Source: Gemmatimonadaceae bacterium (GTDB lineage: Bacteria > Gemmatimonadota > Gemmatimonadetes > Gemmatimonadales > Gemmatimonadaceae). From it: 64,000 bases of DNA. The notes under the pieces are model-generated. The model was not told the DNA's origin. It ran no database searches and worked only from the letters and a program-made list of their open reading frames with translations. The position numbers and the translations under genes were made by a program. Below are positions 52,478 to 62,559 of this stretch, in pieces; position 1 is the stretch's first letter, and the number at the start of each line of letters is the position of its first letter. The stretch spans positions 203,011 through 267,010 of the forward strand of contig JAIEMN010000024.1 of assembly GCA_019752115.1 (NCBI GenBank). Direction: 5' to 3'.

Positions 52478-55235
52478 GCCGGTAGCTCAACCGCACGTAC
52501 GTGAACCGCCCGTTGAAGCCCCACGGCGAGAAGCCGGAGTACTGGAAGATCCCGGAATTCGAGTTGATCGCGATGTTCCGGTCGGGGTACACGTTGAAGA
52601 GGTTATCGAAGCCACCGGTGAGCGTGACCTTGGTGAAGCGGTAGGACACGCTCGCATCCGTGATCCACCTGCCGCGCAGCGTCTGATCGGCCTGCGCGGT
52701 GGTGGTGAGCGGCACCGGCGCGCCGGTGTTGTCCACGATCGCGCCCTGCTTGAGCCACACGGTGCCGAAGTAGGCGTGCTGCACCTCGAAGCCGAGCGCC
52801 TTCTTCTGGTAGTTCACCGTGAGCCGGCTGTTGAGACGCGGCTGCGTTTCCTCGATGCGGTTCTTCTCCACGCGCCCGAAGATCTTGGCGTTGAGCGCTG
52901 CAAGTTGGCTCGGATTGTCCTGGATGCGCGTCACGAAGGTGCGCCCCCAGTTGGTGCCCCACGTCGTGCGCAGCGTGGCCCCGTTCTCGAGCGTCGTACC
53001 GTAGTTGAACACGAGGTCCATGCCATTCGTGCGCGTATCGATGGCGTTGGTGAAGTAACGCGCGGCGGTGCTCGCCGAGTACCCGAGCGACGAGAGGGCA
53101 CTCGCCACCTGCGTCCCGAGCAGGTTCTCCGAGAACACGATGCGATCGTTGATCGTGATGCGATACGCATCGAGCGTCGCCGTGAAGCTCGGCGCCGGCG
53201 TCCACGTCGCACCGAGGCTCAGGTTCTGCGACTTCTCCGGCTTGAGGTCCGTCGCGCCGAGTGCCCGCGCCGCCGCGCTCCCCACGGGAAGCGTCACGAC
53301 TTCCTGCGGGATAGGCGGGTTGCCGATGAAGTTCGTGCTCGACGCCGACAGGAAGCTCTGCGCCAGTGACGGGGCGCGGAAGCCGGTGCTCACCGCACCA
53401 CGCAGTGACCACGTCGTGCCCAGCTCGTAACGCGACGCCAGCTTGCCGATGATCGCGCTACCGAAATCGGAGAAATGCTCCCCGCGCGCGGCGACATTCA
53501 CGAGCCACGTCGGGGTCAGCTTCGTCTCGAGATCGACGTATCCGGCAAAGGCCGTGCGCCCTTCGTCCTTCTCATCCTGCGGCCGGAAGCCGGGGAAGAC
53601 CTGCGCGCCCGGCAGCGCCCGCACAAGCGAATCGCCCGGCGTGAAAAGCGACCGGCCGTTGGCCTTGAGCAGCCCCCCACCGTCACGCCACGAATCGGGC
53701 TCACCCTGGCCGATCCCGTAGCGTTCGATGCGATTCTCCGCGCCAAGCGCCACGTTGAGCGGGGCGGCGAGCCCCACGTTCACGGCCCGCGAGAGATCGA
53801 TGTTGTTGGTGATCTGCGTGAAGCGGAGCTGCCCGGCGTAGAAGTTGGTGGGGCTCAGCGGGCCGAGCGAAGCGTTGTTGCTGTTCGCCACATCGAAGCG
53901 GAAGCCGTTGTAGCCGTACACCGAGCTCGCATCCCACTTCCAGCCGGCGTTCGTGCCCTTGAGCCCCACGCTCAGCGACCGATCCACGATGGTGGAGCGG
54001 ATGAGCGGGAGGAAGCCGTCGGGCCACAGCGCGCGCACCGTGCGGTTGTCGCCCGCGCGGCGGAAGAAGCCCGCCGCCTCACCCTTGCGACGGCCAAGGC
54101 CACCGAAGGCGTAGAGCGTCACGTCGTTGCTGAACGTCTTGCCGGCGTTGAGGAACGCCACTGCGTCCTGCGTCGCCGCATCGCCCTGCCGGTGATTGAT
54201 CAGGTTGAGGCGGTATGGATCGTTCTGGCGCGGGTTGGTGGACCGCACGAACGCGCCGTTGGCAACGCTGATGGAGTCACCGTACTGCGGCCGCAGATCG
54301 GGGAGTGACCGGTTGGTGAAGCCACGATCGCGGAACTCGCCGGAGAGGTGCACGAACCCGCTGCCGCCCAGCGCAAAACCGCGCGCCAGGTCCGCCTGCG
54401 TCACCTGCCCGTCGCCCTTCTCGGTCACCCCCACCGTGCTCGAGGCCTCGAGTGGCGCGTTGCTCTTGAGCACCACATTGACCACACCGGCAATGGCATC
54501 CGAGCCGTACTGCGCCGCCGCGCCATCGCGCAGCACTTCGATGCGATCGATGGAGGTGGCCGGAATGGCGTTGAGATCGACACCCGCCGACCCGCGACCG
54601 ATGGAGTTGTTGATGTTCACCAGCGCGCCGTTGTGTCGACGCTTGCCGTTGATGAGCACCAGCACTTGATCGGGGCCGAGACCACGCAGCGTGAACGGCC
54701 GCTGATGATCGGTGCCATCGGCCACGGTCGCCCGCGAGAAGTTGAGCGAGGGGACGATCATCTGCAGGATCTGCCCCAGCTCGGTGCGGCCGGTCTGCTT
54801 GATCTGCTCGGAGGTGACCACGTCGATCGGCACCGGCGCGTCGGTCACGGAGCGCTCCGTGCGACGCGTGCCGACCACGGCCACCGCCTGCAGGTTCACC
54901 GCCGACTTGTCGAGCGTGAAGTTCTCAGTGAGCGTCTGCCCCGCCGCGATGGTGATGCGGCGCTTGGCGGAACCGAAGCCGACGAGGCGTGCCGTGACAT
55001 CGTAGCTTCCGGCGCGTACCGTCAGGCGATACGTGCCGTCTTCACGGGTGAGCATGCCCCGCGGCGTCCCCAGGACAAACACGGTCGCGCCAGAGATGGG
55101 CTTGCCGGTGCCGGCCTCGGTGACCGTACCGGTCAGCGTACCGGTCGGGCCCTGCGCGCGCAGGACACTCGGCAGGAACGTCGCGGCCAGCAATCCCACG
55201 GCCACGACGGATCGGGAATGGAGAAGGCGGATCAT
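52473..55235 (-). CDS. TonB-dependent receptor (second of a tandem pair)
   Basis: An outer-membrane active transporter, 920 residues. Signal peptide MIRLLHSRSVVAVGLLAATF... to SVLRAQ, a carboxypeptidase-regulatory-like domain (about 30-115: GTVTEAGTGKPISGATVFV), plug domain (about 125-260: TDAPVPIDVVTSEQIKQTG, GLGPDQVLVLINGKRRH, IEVLRDGAAAQYGSDAIAGV) and a 22-strand barrel ending FTYVRLSYRL. The receptor type resembles the vitamin B12/siderophore or peptide group; the ligand is not defined. ATG 55235 overlaps the stop of the first receptor gene as ATGA. The two are paralogues of the same length with similar plugs. Confidence 0.92.
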   Translation of the reverse strand: MIRLLHSRSVVAVGLLAATFLPSVLRAQGPTGTLTGTVTEAGTGKPISGATVFVLGTPRGMLTREDGTYRLTVRAGSYDVTARLVGFGSAKRRITIAAGQTLTENFTLDKSAVNLQAVAVVGTRRTERSVTDAPVPIDVVTSEQIKQTGRTELGQILQMIVPSLNFSRATVADGTDHQRPFTLRGLGPDQVLVLINGKRRHNGALVNINNSIGRGSAGVDLNAIPATSIDRIEVLRDGAAAQYGSDAIAGVVNVVLKSNAPLEASSTVGVTEKGDGQVTQADLARGFALGGSGFVHLSGEFRDRGFTNRSLPDLRPQYGDSISVANGAFVRSTNPRQNDPYRLNLINHRQGDAATQDAVAFLNAGKTFSNDVTLYAFGGLGRRKGEAAGFFRRAGDNRTVRALWPDGFLPLIRSTIVDRSLSVGLKGTNAGWKWDASSVYGYNGFRFDVANSNNASLGPLSPTNFYAGQLRFTQITNNIDLSRAVNVGLAAPLNVALGAENRIERYGIGQGEPDSWRDGGGLLKANGRSLFTPGDSLVRALPGAQVFPGFRPQDEKDEGRTAFAGYVDLETKLTPTWLVNVAARGEHFSDFGSAIIGKLASRYELGTTWSLRGAVSTGFRAPSLAQSFLSASSTNFIGNPPIPQEVVTLPVGSAAARALGATDLKPEKSQNLSLGATWTPAPSFTATLDAYRITINDRIVFSENLLGTQVASALSSLGYSASTAARYFTNAIDTRTNGMDLVFNYGTTLENGATLRTTWGTNWGRTFVTRIQDNPSQLAALNAKIFGRVEKNRIEETQPRLNSRLTVNYQKKALGFEVQHAYFGTVWLKQGAIVDNTGAPVPLTTTAQADQTLRGRWITDASVSYRFTKVTLTGGFDNLFNVYPDRNIAINSNSGIFQYSGFSPWGFNGRFTYVRLSYRL

Positions 55236-57994
55236 CGCGGCGTGTAGGCGAGACGGAAGTAGAGGAAGCGCCCGTTGGCCCCGAACGGCGAGAAGGGCGA
55301 GTACATACGGGAGCCGAAGTAGTTGTCGGGGTTGAGCAGCGAGATGCGGTCGGGGTAGACGCCGAATACGTTGTCCGAGCCAGCCGTTGCCCGCACCTTG
55401 CCGAAGTCGTACGAGGCGCTGATGTCGGTGATCCACTTGGCGCTGAACTTCTGGTCGCCAAGCCGGCCCGCCGCGCTCTCACGATTGTCGGAGCGGGTGA
55501 TGAACGAGCCGAACTGCGCCTGCTGCAACTCGAACGACCACGGCCCCTTGAGGTAGGTGGCGCCGAGGCGGACGTTCGTGCGCGGCTGCGCTTCCACCAG
55601 ACGCGCCCGCTCCGTCCGATCGAAGAGCAGCTCCGAGACACCGGCGAGCTGCGGCGGGTTCGGAATACTGTCGTTGAGAATCTGGTTCTCGGAGTAGTTG
55701 AAGCCACCCGTGAACTTGAGTGTGCCCCCGTCGTCGAGGCTGCGCACATAGCGCAGCACGACATCCACGCCGCGCGTGCGGGTGTCGATGGCGTTCGTGA
55801 AGAAGCGCGGCCGGATGTCGCCGGTGAATCCCGGGAACTGCGACAGGATGGACTGGATGCGCGCGCCGGTGAAGTTCGACGACAGGATGATGCGATCGTC
55901 GATCCGGATGTTGAAACCGTCCACCGTCGCCGAGAACGACTTCGTGGGGGTGTACACGAAGCCGGCGGTGTACGAGAGGCTCTTCTCGGGGAGCAGCGGC
56001 TTGGCGCCGAGCGCCTGCGCCACCGGCGTGTTGACCGGAATCGTACGCGCTTCGTTCGGCGTCGGGACGCCGTTCACCACGAGCACGTTGGACGCCGACG
56101 CGGAGTAGTAGATCTGCGCGAGCGACGGGGCGCGGAAGCCGGAGTTGATGGCGCCGCGCAGGGCGAGCTGCTCCGGAATCGCCTGCACGCGGAGCGTCCC
56201 CTTGCCGATCACGGTGCTGCCGAAGTCCGAGAAGTGCTCGGCGCGGGCCGCGCCGCCGACCGTGACGCGCGGATGGAGCTCCTGCTCCACGTCCACGTAG
56301 CCCGCGTACGAGGTGCGCGTGGCGTTGGTGTAGTCCACCGGGCGGAAGCCGAAGAAGAGCTGCGAGCCGGTGATGGCCGGCCGGCCGGCGTTCGGGCCGT
56401 CGAGGATGCGCTGCCCGCCGTCATTGTACGACGCGGGTTCGCCCTCGTAGATGTTGTACTTGTCGCGACGCGACTCGAGCCCGATGCCGATGTTGGCCGG
56501 CTTCGCGAACCCGAGCGAGGCGGTCCGAGTGGCGTCGAGGTTGAGCGTGAACTGATTGGAGTTGAGCGACCCGGCGTAGAACTGCTTCTGACTCGCGAGG
56601 CCGTAGGTCGGATTGAGCGTGTTGCGCAGGTTGAAGCGGAAGTAGTTGTTGCCGTTCACCAGGCTCGCATCCCACGCCCATCCCTTGGCATTGCCCTTGA
56701 CGCCCGCCGAAAGCGAAGCGTCGGAGCTCGTGCCCACGATTTCCGGCAGGAAGCCGTCGGGGTAGAGGCCGCGCACCGTGCGATCGTCACGCGAGCGGCG
56801 CGAAAAGCCGTAGGCCGTGGCCTGCCGCAGCGTGGTTCCGCCGAAGGCGTAGAACTGCAGGCCGTTGGCGAGCGGCTTGCCGAGGTTGAAGAAGGCGCCG
56901 CCTTCCACCGTGGGCGCATCGCCGAACCAGTTGGTGTAGCGGCGCGCGTAGTCGAGGCGCCCCGGATCGGCGGTCGCATCGCTGAGATACCACCCGGTGG
57001 GCTGGAACTCCGGCAGCGACCGGTTGGTCCGGCCGCGGCTGCGATACTCGCCGGAAATGTTCAGGAAGCCGTCGTTGCCGATGGTGAACGTGTGCGAGGC
57101 GTCGGCCTGCATCGTTTCGCCATCGCCATCGGACGTGGCCCCCGACGTGAGCGAGAAGTCGGTGGACGCGCTCCCGGCGCCCTTGAGGATAACGTTTACC
57201 ACGCCGGCAATGGCATCAGACCCATACTGCGCGGCGGCGCCGTCCCGGAGGACTTCGATGCGCTCGATGGCGCTGGCCGGGATGGCATTGAGATCCACGC
57301 CGGTCGTACCGCGCCCGATGGAGTTGTTGAGCGCCAGTACGGCGCCCGTGTGGCGACGCTTGCCGTTCACCAGGACCAGCGTCTGATCCGGCGTGAGGCC
57401 GCGCAGCGTGAACGGCCGCTGCATGTCGGTGCCGCCGGCAATGCTGGTGCGCGGGAAGTTGAGCGACGGCACGAGCATCTGCAGGATCTGCGTCGTCTCG
57501 GTGCGCCCGGTCTGCTTCATCTCCGCGGCCGTGATCACGTCGATCGGAACCGGCGCGTCCGACACCACCCGCTCGGCGGTGCGACGCGATCCGACCACCG
57601 CGATGGCCGCGAGCTGCGCACCGGCCTTCTCGAGGGCGAAATCCTGCGTCACGGTCTGGCCCGCGGCGATGGTGACCGTGACCCGCTTCGAGGCATAGCC
57701 CAGAAGGCGGGCGACGATCTCATAGCGGCCCGCGGGGAGCGCGAAGCGATAGGTACCATCGGCACGCGTCAGCGCGCCGCGCTGCGTGCCCACGGCGCTG
57801 ATGGACGCGCCCTGCACAGCTTCCGCGCTCCCTTGCTCGACCACCTTTCCGGCCAGGACACCGGTCCCCTGTGCGCGCAGGGAGAGGGGAGAGACCAACA
57901 GCGCGCAGAGCGCCACTACAGCGGCCAGGGGTCGATGCGCACGCGCATCAACCGGCCGCCACGATCGGGCCGATCGCGACAACCACGCAACCAT
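55232..57994 (-). CDS. TonB-dependent receptor (first of a tandem pair)
   Basis: 920 residues. Signal peptide (RPLAAVVALCALLVSPLSLRAQ), carboxypeptidase-like domain (VLAGKVVEQGSAEAVQGASIS), plug with APVPIDVITAAEMKQTGRTE and LRGLTPDQTLVLVNGKRRH, then the barrel ending GRFLYFRLAYTPR. It shares long identical plug stretches with the second receptor (IEVLRDGAAAQYGSDAIAGV), while the barrel loops differ, so the pair probably imports related but different ligands. No TonB, ExbB or SusD gene is adjacent. The start at ATG 57994 lies 189 nt from the hslU stop. Confidence 0.92.
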   Translation of the reverse strand: MVAWLSRSARSWRPVDARAHRPLAAVVALCALLVSPLSLRAQGTGVLAGKVVEQGSAEAVQGASISAVGTQRGALTRADGTYRFALPAGRYEIVARLLGYASKRVTVTIAAGQTVTQDFALEKAGAQLAAIAVVGSRRTAERVVSDAPVPIDVITAAEMKQTGRTETTQILQMLVPSLNFPRTSIAGGTDMQRPFTLRGLTPDQTLVLVNGKRRHTGAVLALNNSIGRGTTGVDLNAIPASAIERIEVLRDGAAAQYGSDAIAGVVNVILKGAGSASTDFSLTSGATSDGDGETMQADASHTFTIGNDGFLNISGEYRSRGRTNRSLPEFQPTGWYLSDATADPGRLDYARRYTNWFGDAPTVEGGAFFNLGKPLANGLQFYAFGGTTLRQATAYGFSRRSRDDRTVRGLYPDGFLPEIVGTSSDASLSAGVKGNAKGWAWDASLVNGNNYFRFNLRNTLNPTYGLASQKQFYAGSLNSNQFTLNLDATRTASLGFAKPANIGIGLESRRDKYNIYEGEPASYNDGGQRILDGPNAGRPAITGSQLFFGFRPVDYTNATRTSYAGYVDVEQELHPRVTVGGAARAEHFSDFGSTVIGKGTLRVQAIPEQLALRGAINSGFRAPSLAQIYYSASASNVLVVNGVPTPNEARTIPVNTPVAQALGAKPLLPEKSLSYTAGFVYTPTKSFSATVDGFNIRIDDRIILSSNFTGARIQSILSQFPGFTGDIRPRFFTNAIDTRTRGVDVVLRYVRSLDDGGTLKFTGGFNYSENQILNDSIPNPPQLAGVSELLFDRTERARLVEAQPRTNVRLGATYLKGPWSFELQQAQFGSFITRSDNRESAAGRLGDQKFSAKWITDISASYDFGKVRATAGSDNVFGVYPDRISLLNPDNYFGSRMYSPFSPFGANGRFLYFRLAYTPR

Positions 57995-58183
57995 TTCGAG
58001 GACTCCGTGAGGAGAGGGAACGAAGTCGCATACAGCCGCGGAGGGGCGCGGCCGGGCGGGACCCGGGCAAGCCCGGGGCGTGCATTCTGTCGGGGTCTGG
58101 CCGCCAACGGAATGCCCGCGAGCCGTTCTTAATGTGGGCTCAGGGGCTGGATTCTCATTCCGGACTGTTCGGTCCTAATAGAA

Positions 58184-59578
58184 CTACAGAATGTACTTCC
58201 GCAAATCCTCGTCTTCACTGATCGCCTTGAGCCGCTCCCGCACCATCGCCGCGTCCACCACCACGGCGTCCGTACCGCGATCGGGCAGTTCGTAGAGCAC
58301 ATCCTCCAGCAGCGTCGTCATCACGGTGTGCAGGCGGCGGGCGCCGATGTTCTCCATGCGCTCGTTCACCCGCGTGGCGACGCGCGCGAGTTCGGCGATG
58401 CCGTCTTCCTTGAACTCGAGACTCGCGCCTTCGGCCGCGACCAGCGCGGCGTACTGCCGCGTGAGCGCGTTCTCGGGCTCGGTCATGATGCGCACGAAGT
58501 CCGCTTCGGTGAGCGCCTTGAGCTCCACGCGAATGGGGAAGCGGCCCTGCAACTCAGGAATGAGATCGCTCGGCTTGCTCACGTGAAACGCGCCGGCAGC
58601 AACGAACAGGATGTGATCGGTCTTCACATTCCCGTACTTCGTCTGCACCGTGGAGCCTTCCACGATGGGGAGCAGGTCGCGCTGCACCCCTTCGCGTGAC
58701 ACATCCGGCCCCCCGCCCTGCCCGCGCTCGCCAGCGATCTTGTCGATCTCATCGAGGAACACGATGCCCATCGCCTCGGCGCGGTCGAGCGCGTCGGTCG
58801 TGACATCGTCCAGGTCGATGAGCTTGTCGAGCTCCTCATCCAGCAGAATGCGGCGTGCCTCGCTCACCTTCACGGTGCGCTTCTTCTTTCGCTTGGGGAG
58901 CATGTCGCGGAACCACTCGGCCACACTCTCCATCCCTTCCGGCGCGCCGGGCTGCATGGCACCAGGCATACCGGGGCCGCTCTGCGTAACCTCGATCTCC
59001 ACTTCGCGCTGATCGAGCTGCCCATCCAGCAGCAACGCTTTGAGCTTCTCACGCGTGCGCTTGTGCCGCTCGACCGCCTGCGTGTGCTCGTCTTTCGCCT
59101 CGGGTGATTCGTTCGCCAGTACCGGCGGCGTGGGGAGCAGCAGGTCGAGGATGCGTTCATCCACCTTTTCGTTGGCGAGATCTTCGACCTCGGCTTCGCG
59201 TTCGGTGCGCACCATGTCGATCGCGTTCTCGATGAGATCGCGGATCATACTTTCGACGTCACGCCCCACGTAGCCGACTTCGGTGAACTTCGACGCCTCC
59301 ACTTTGACGAAGGGCGCCCCCGACAGCTTGGCGAGGCGCCGCGCGATCTCGGTTTTTCCCACCCCGGTGGGGCCAATCAGGATGATGTTGTTGGGAGAGA
59401 TCTCGTCGCGAATGGACTCCGGCGCCCGCTGCCGGCGCCAGCGATTGCGCAGGGCAATGGCGACCGACTTCTTGGCGTCGGCCTGCCCCACGATGAAGCG
59501 ATCGAGCTCGGCGACAATCTGCCGAGGCGTCAGGTCGGCCAGGCGGGCAATCGCCTGTTGGGTACGGGGAGAAGGCAT
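58184..59578 (-). CDS. hslU: ATP-dependent protease ATPase subunit HslU
   Basis: The AAA+ unfoldase of the HslVU (ClpYQ) protease, 464 residues. Walker A is IGPTGVGKTEIARRL, the pore loop is EVGYVGRDVES (GYVG), Walker B is GIVFLDEIDKIAG, sensor and Arg finger regions follow, and the C-terminal tail DEDLRKYIL inserts into HslV. The I-domain (about 105-225) is full length. Its partner hslV is not adjacent: it lies 2.4 kb away beyond an oppositely oriented gene. Start ATG 59578, with only 34 bp to the divergent DUF5916 gene. Confidence 0.96.
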   Translation of the reverse strand: MPSPRTQQAIARLADLTPRQIVAELDRFIVGQADAKKSVAIALRNRWRRQRAPESIRDEISPNNIILIGPTGVGKTEIARRLAKLSGAPFVKVEASKFTEVGYVGRDVESMIRDLIENAIDMVRTEREAEVEDLANEKVDERILDLLLPTPPVLANESPEAKDEHTQAVERHKRTREKLKALLLDGQLDQREVEIEVTQSGPGMPGAMQPGAPEGMESVAEWFRDMLPKRKKKRTVKVSEARRILLDEELDKLIDLDDVTTDALDRAEAMGIVFLDEIDKIAGERGQGGGPDVSREGVQRDLLPIVEGSTVQTKYGNVKTDHILFVAAGAFHVSKPSDLIPELQGRFPIRVELKALTEADFVRIMTEPENALTRQYAALVAAEGASLEFKEDGIAELARVATRVNERMENIGARRLHTVMTTLLEDVLYELPDRGTDAVVVDAAMVRERLKAISEDEDLRKYIL

Positions 59579-59612
59579 AGGCGAACGCTAACCAACTCTC
59601 TAGCTTTCGGGG

Positions 59613-61979
59613 ATGTTGCTCCCCAGTATCGCGGTGGCGCTGCAGTTGGGCGCCGCCGCCGGCGCCTCCCTGCCCGCGCCGGCCGCTCATGATCCGCTCC
59701 CGACCGTCTACCACGCCCGCAACGGCCAGACCGATGTGGCGCTCGGACGGCCACGGGCCGATTCCGTTGTCATTGACGGCACGCTCGACGAGCCCGTCTG
59801 GCGCGATGCGCCGGTGCTGACGGGCTTCTCGCTCTACAATCCCACCGACGGCCGCCCGGCACCCGACTCCACCGATGTGCGCGTGTGGTACTCGAGCAGC
59901 GCGCTCTACATCGGCGTGCGCGCGTTCGAGCCGCATGGCGTGGTACGGGCCACGCTCGCCGACCGCGATCGCATCAGCGCCGACGACTACGTCGAGATCC
60001 ATCTCGACCCGTTCCAGGAGCGTCGGCGCGCCTTCGTCTTCATGGTGAACCCGCTGGGCATTCAGGCCGACGGCACCAAGGCCGAGGGCGGCGGGTTCAT
60101 TCCCGGGGCGAACGTGATGCCCGGGCAGAACGACCTCAGTGCGGACTTCCTCTGGCAGTCGCGTGGCCACGTGCTCTCCGACGGCTACGAAGTCGAGATC
60201 CGCATCCCGTACACGAGCCTCCGCTTCCCCGTGCGCTCACCGCAGCGCTGGGGCATTCAGTTCAACCGCAAGGTGCAGCACAGCGGCTACGAGGAGACGT
60301 GGACGCCGGTCAAGCGCGGCGCCGCCAGTTTCATCGCGCAGGAAGGGTTCATCAGCGGGCTCACCGACCTCCATCGGGGGCTTGATGTGCAACTCAACCC
60401 GGAGCTCACCAACAGCACCGCCGGTGCGGCGCCTTCCGCGGACCCCAGCGCGTGGCGCTACAGCAACACGCCCCGTGTGGGTGGCAACGTGCGCCTCGGG
60501 CTCGGCAGCAACTTCGTGCTGAATGGCACCGTCCGCCCTGACTTCTCGCAGGTCGAAGCCGATGCCACGCAGGTCGCTGCCGACCCCCGCTTTGCCCTGT
60601 TCTACCCCGAGCGTCGCCCGTTCTTCGTAGAGGGGTCGGATCAGTTCAATGTGCCGAATACGCTCGTGTACACCCGGCGCATCGTGCAGCCCAACGCCGC
60701 GCTCAAGCTCACCGGGCGCCTCGGTCGGGCCAACCTCGCGGTCATGTCGGCCCTCGACGCGCCACCCGGTGCCAACGACCGGGAGAAGCCCCTGGTGGAC
60801 ATCGTGCGCCTCACGCGCGACTTCAGCGTGCAGTCGCAGAGCGGCGTGGTGTTCAGTGAACGCGTGAGCCCGGCGCGCACCAATCGCATGATGGGTGCGG
60901 ATGTGCGCCATGTGTTCGGCCGGATGTACTACGCGTCGGGGCAGTACGCCGTGAGCCGCACCGCGGCCGGCAGCACCCGGCAGAGCGGTGCGCTGTGGGA
61001 AGCCGTGGTGGATCGCACCGGCCGCGCATGGGGCTTTCACTACAACCTGATCGGCATCCAGCCCGGCTTTCGCACCGACAACGGCTTCGTGGCCCGCACC
61101 GGCTACGTCCAGCCCAACGCGAGCAACCGCGTCACGTTGTTCGGCAAGCCCGGCAAGTTCTTCGAGCGCGACATGATCTTCATGTCGGCCAGTGGATTGT
61201 GGCGCTACGCCGACTTCTTCAAGGGGCAGCCGCTGCTCGAAAGCAAGGCGAGTGTGAGCAACACGACCACGTTCCGTCGCGGCTGGTCGGTGGGCTTCAC
61301 GCCGGCGATCAACAGCTACGCCTTCGATCCGGCGGTGTACAGCACGCTCGGCGTACGCTCCGGCAGCACGGTCACGCCGTTCGTGCCGAGCCCGCGCATC
61401 TCCACGTTCTCCACGCAGCTCACCCTCGGCACGCCGCAGTTCCGGCGCTTTGCGGCGAGCACCTCGCTGTTACGCGCAAACGACGTGGACTTCAACGAGA
61501 CGGCGCGCGTGAACCGCACCGCCATCAGCGGCTCGCTGGACTGGCGACCGGACACCCGGTTGCGCGTGAACGCGACGTACGCGAGCAACGAGTTCGTGCG
61601 GCGCGCCGACGGCTTCACCAGCTTCAGCACGCAGATCCCACGGCTCAAGGCCGAGTACCAGATGACGCGCAGCATCTTCGTGCGCCTGGTGACGCAGTAC
61701 GAGGCGAGCCGTCGCGAGGCGCTGGTGGACTGGCGCACGGGAACGATCCTCGTGCAGCGCCGCAGCGACGGCAGCTATGCCCCGAGCAGTGCGACGCGGA
61801 GCAACCTGCTGCGCGCGGACTGGCTGTTCAGTTACCGGCCGAGCCCGGGGACGGTGTTCTTTGCCGGCTATGGCTCGAGCCTGACGGAACCGGAGGCGTT
61901 GGCGCTCGATCGCCTGCGGCGGGTCAGCGACGGTTTCTTCGTGAAGGCGAGCTGGGTGATGCGGAGCGGCGGCCACTAA
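59613..61979 (+). CDS. DUF5916 protein with CBM9-like N-terminal domain
   Basis: 788 residues, probably outer-membrane. A short signal-like N-terminus (MLLPSIAVALQLGAAAGASL) is followed by a CBM9/DOMON-like domain (about 45-210: VVIDGTLDEPVWRDAPVL, YIGVRAFEP, YVEIHLDPFQERRRAFVFMV, YEVEIRIPYTSLRF). From about 230 the DUF5916 region begins (FSQVEADATQV, FALFYPERRPFFVEGSDQF) and runs as alternating beta strands to a C-terminal SDGFFVKASWVM, compatible with a beta-barrel. Family members often sit beside TonB receptors or peptidases. It interrupts hslV-hslU and shares a very short divergent promoter with hslU. Confidence 0.9.
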   Translation: MLLPSIAVALQLGAAAGASLPAPAAHDPLPTVYHARNGQTDVALGRPRADSVVIDGTLDEPVWRDAPVLTGFSLYNPTDGRPAPDSTDVRVWYSSSALYIGVRAFEPHGVVRATLADRDRISADDYVEIHLDPFQERRRAFVFMVNPLGIQADGTKAEGGGFIPGANVMPGQNDLSADFLWQSRGHVLSDGYEVEIRIPYTSLRFPVRSPQRWGIQFNRKVQHSGYEETWTPVKRGAASFIAQEGFISGLTDLHRGLDVQLNPELTNSTAGAAPSADPSAWRYSNTPRVGGNVRLGLGSNFVLNGTVRPDFSQVEADATQVAADPRFALFYPERRPFFVEGSDQFNVPNTLVYTRRIVQPNAALKLTGRLGRANLAVMSALDAPPGANDREKPLVDIVRLTRDFSVQSQSGVVFSERVSPARTNRMMGADVRHVFGRMYYASGQYAVSRTAAGSTRQSGALWEAVVDRTGRAWGFHYNLIGIQPGFRTDNGFVARTGYVQPNASNRVTLFGKPGKFFERDMIFMSASGLWRYADFFKGQPLLESKASVSNTTTFRRGWSVGFTPAINSYAFDPAVYSTLGVRSGSTVTPFVPSPRISTFSTQLTLGTPQFRRFAASTSLLRANDVDFNETARVNRTAISGSLDWRPDTRLRVNATYASNEFVRRADGFTSFSTQIPRLKAEYQMTRSIFVRLVTQYEASRREALVDWRTGTILVQRRSDGSYAPSSATRSNLLRADWLFSYRPSPGTVFFAGYGSSLTEPEALALDRLRRVSDGFFVKASWVMRSGGH

Positions 61980-61994
61980 GTCGCCGTCGGGCCC

Positions 61995-62534
61995 TCACGC
62001 CTCGAGCACGGTGATGTTGGTGTTCGTGTAGATGCAAATCTCGCCGGCGATCGTGAGCGCCTTCTCCACGATCTCCTTCGGCGACAGCGTCGTCTCCCGG
62101 GCGAGAGCCCGCGCCGCGGCCTGCGCGTAGGCGCCGCCGCTGCCGATGGCCAGAATACCGTCGTCGGGTTCGATGAGCTCGCCGTTGCCGCTCAGCATGA
62201 AGCCGTGGCTCGCGTCGGCCACGATGAGCATGGCTTCGAGTCGACGGAGGACGCGGTCACTGCGCCACTCCTTGGCGAGCTCCACGGCGGCCTTGGGCAG
62301 ATTGCCGGGATAGCGTTCGAGCTTCTCCTCGAACTTTTCGAAGAGGGTGAGCGCATCGGCCACCGAGCCGGCAAAGCCGGCGAGTACCCGGCCGCCCTTG
62401 AGCGTACGGACCTTTACAGCGGTGTTCTTGGCGACGGTGTCGCCAACAGAGACCTGCCCATCCCCGCCGATGGCAACGCGGCCATCGCGGCGAACGGCGA
62501 GGATGGTGGTAGCGCGGACTTGAGGCAGCGGCAT
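61995..62534 (-). CDS. hslV: ATP-dependent protease peptidase subunit HslV
   Basis: The threonine peptidase of the HslVU protease, 179 residues. Catalytic Thr is expected at residue 9 or 10 of the precursor in [12 protein letters not shown] (mature TTILAVR), with Lys37-type [16 protein letters not shown] downstream (mature numbering). The end NITVLEA is usual. The ATG at 62534 is 27 nt before the Thr codon pair, a normal short propeptide. The usual neighbour hslU is separated by a plus-strand DUF5916 gene whose stop lies 15 nt from the hslV stop, so the two subunits must be transcribed separately. Confidence 0.95.
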   Translation of the reverse strand: MPLPQVRATTILAVRRDGRVAIGGDGQVSVGDTVAKNTAVKVRTLKGGRVLAGFAGSVADALTLFEKFEEKLERYPGNLPKAAVELAKEWRSDRVLRRLEAMLIVADASHGFMLSGNGELIEPDDGILAIGSGGAYAQAAARALARETTLSPKEIVEKALTIAGEICIYTNTNITVLEA

Positions 62535-62559
62535 GGGTGAAATGTAGCCATCCGCCGTA

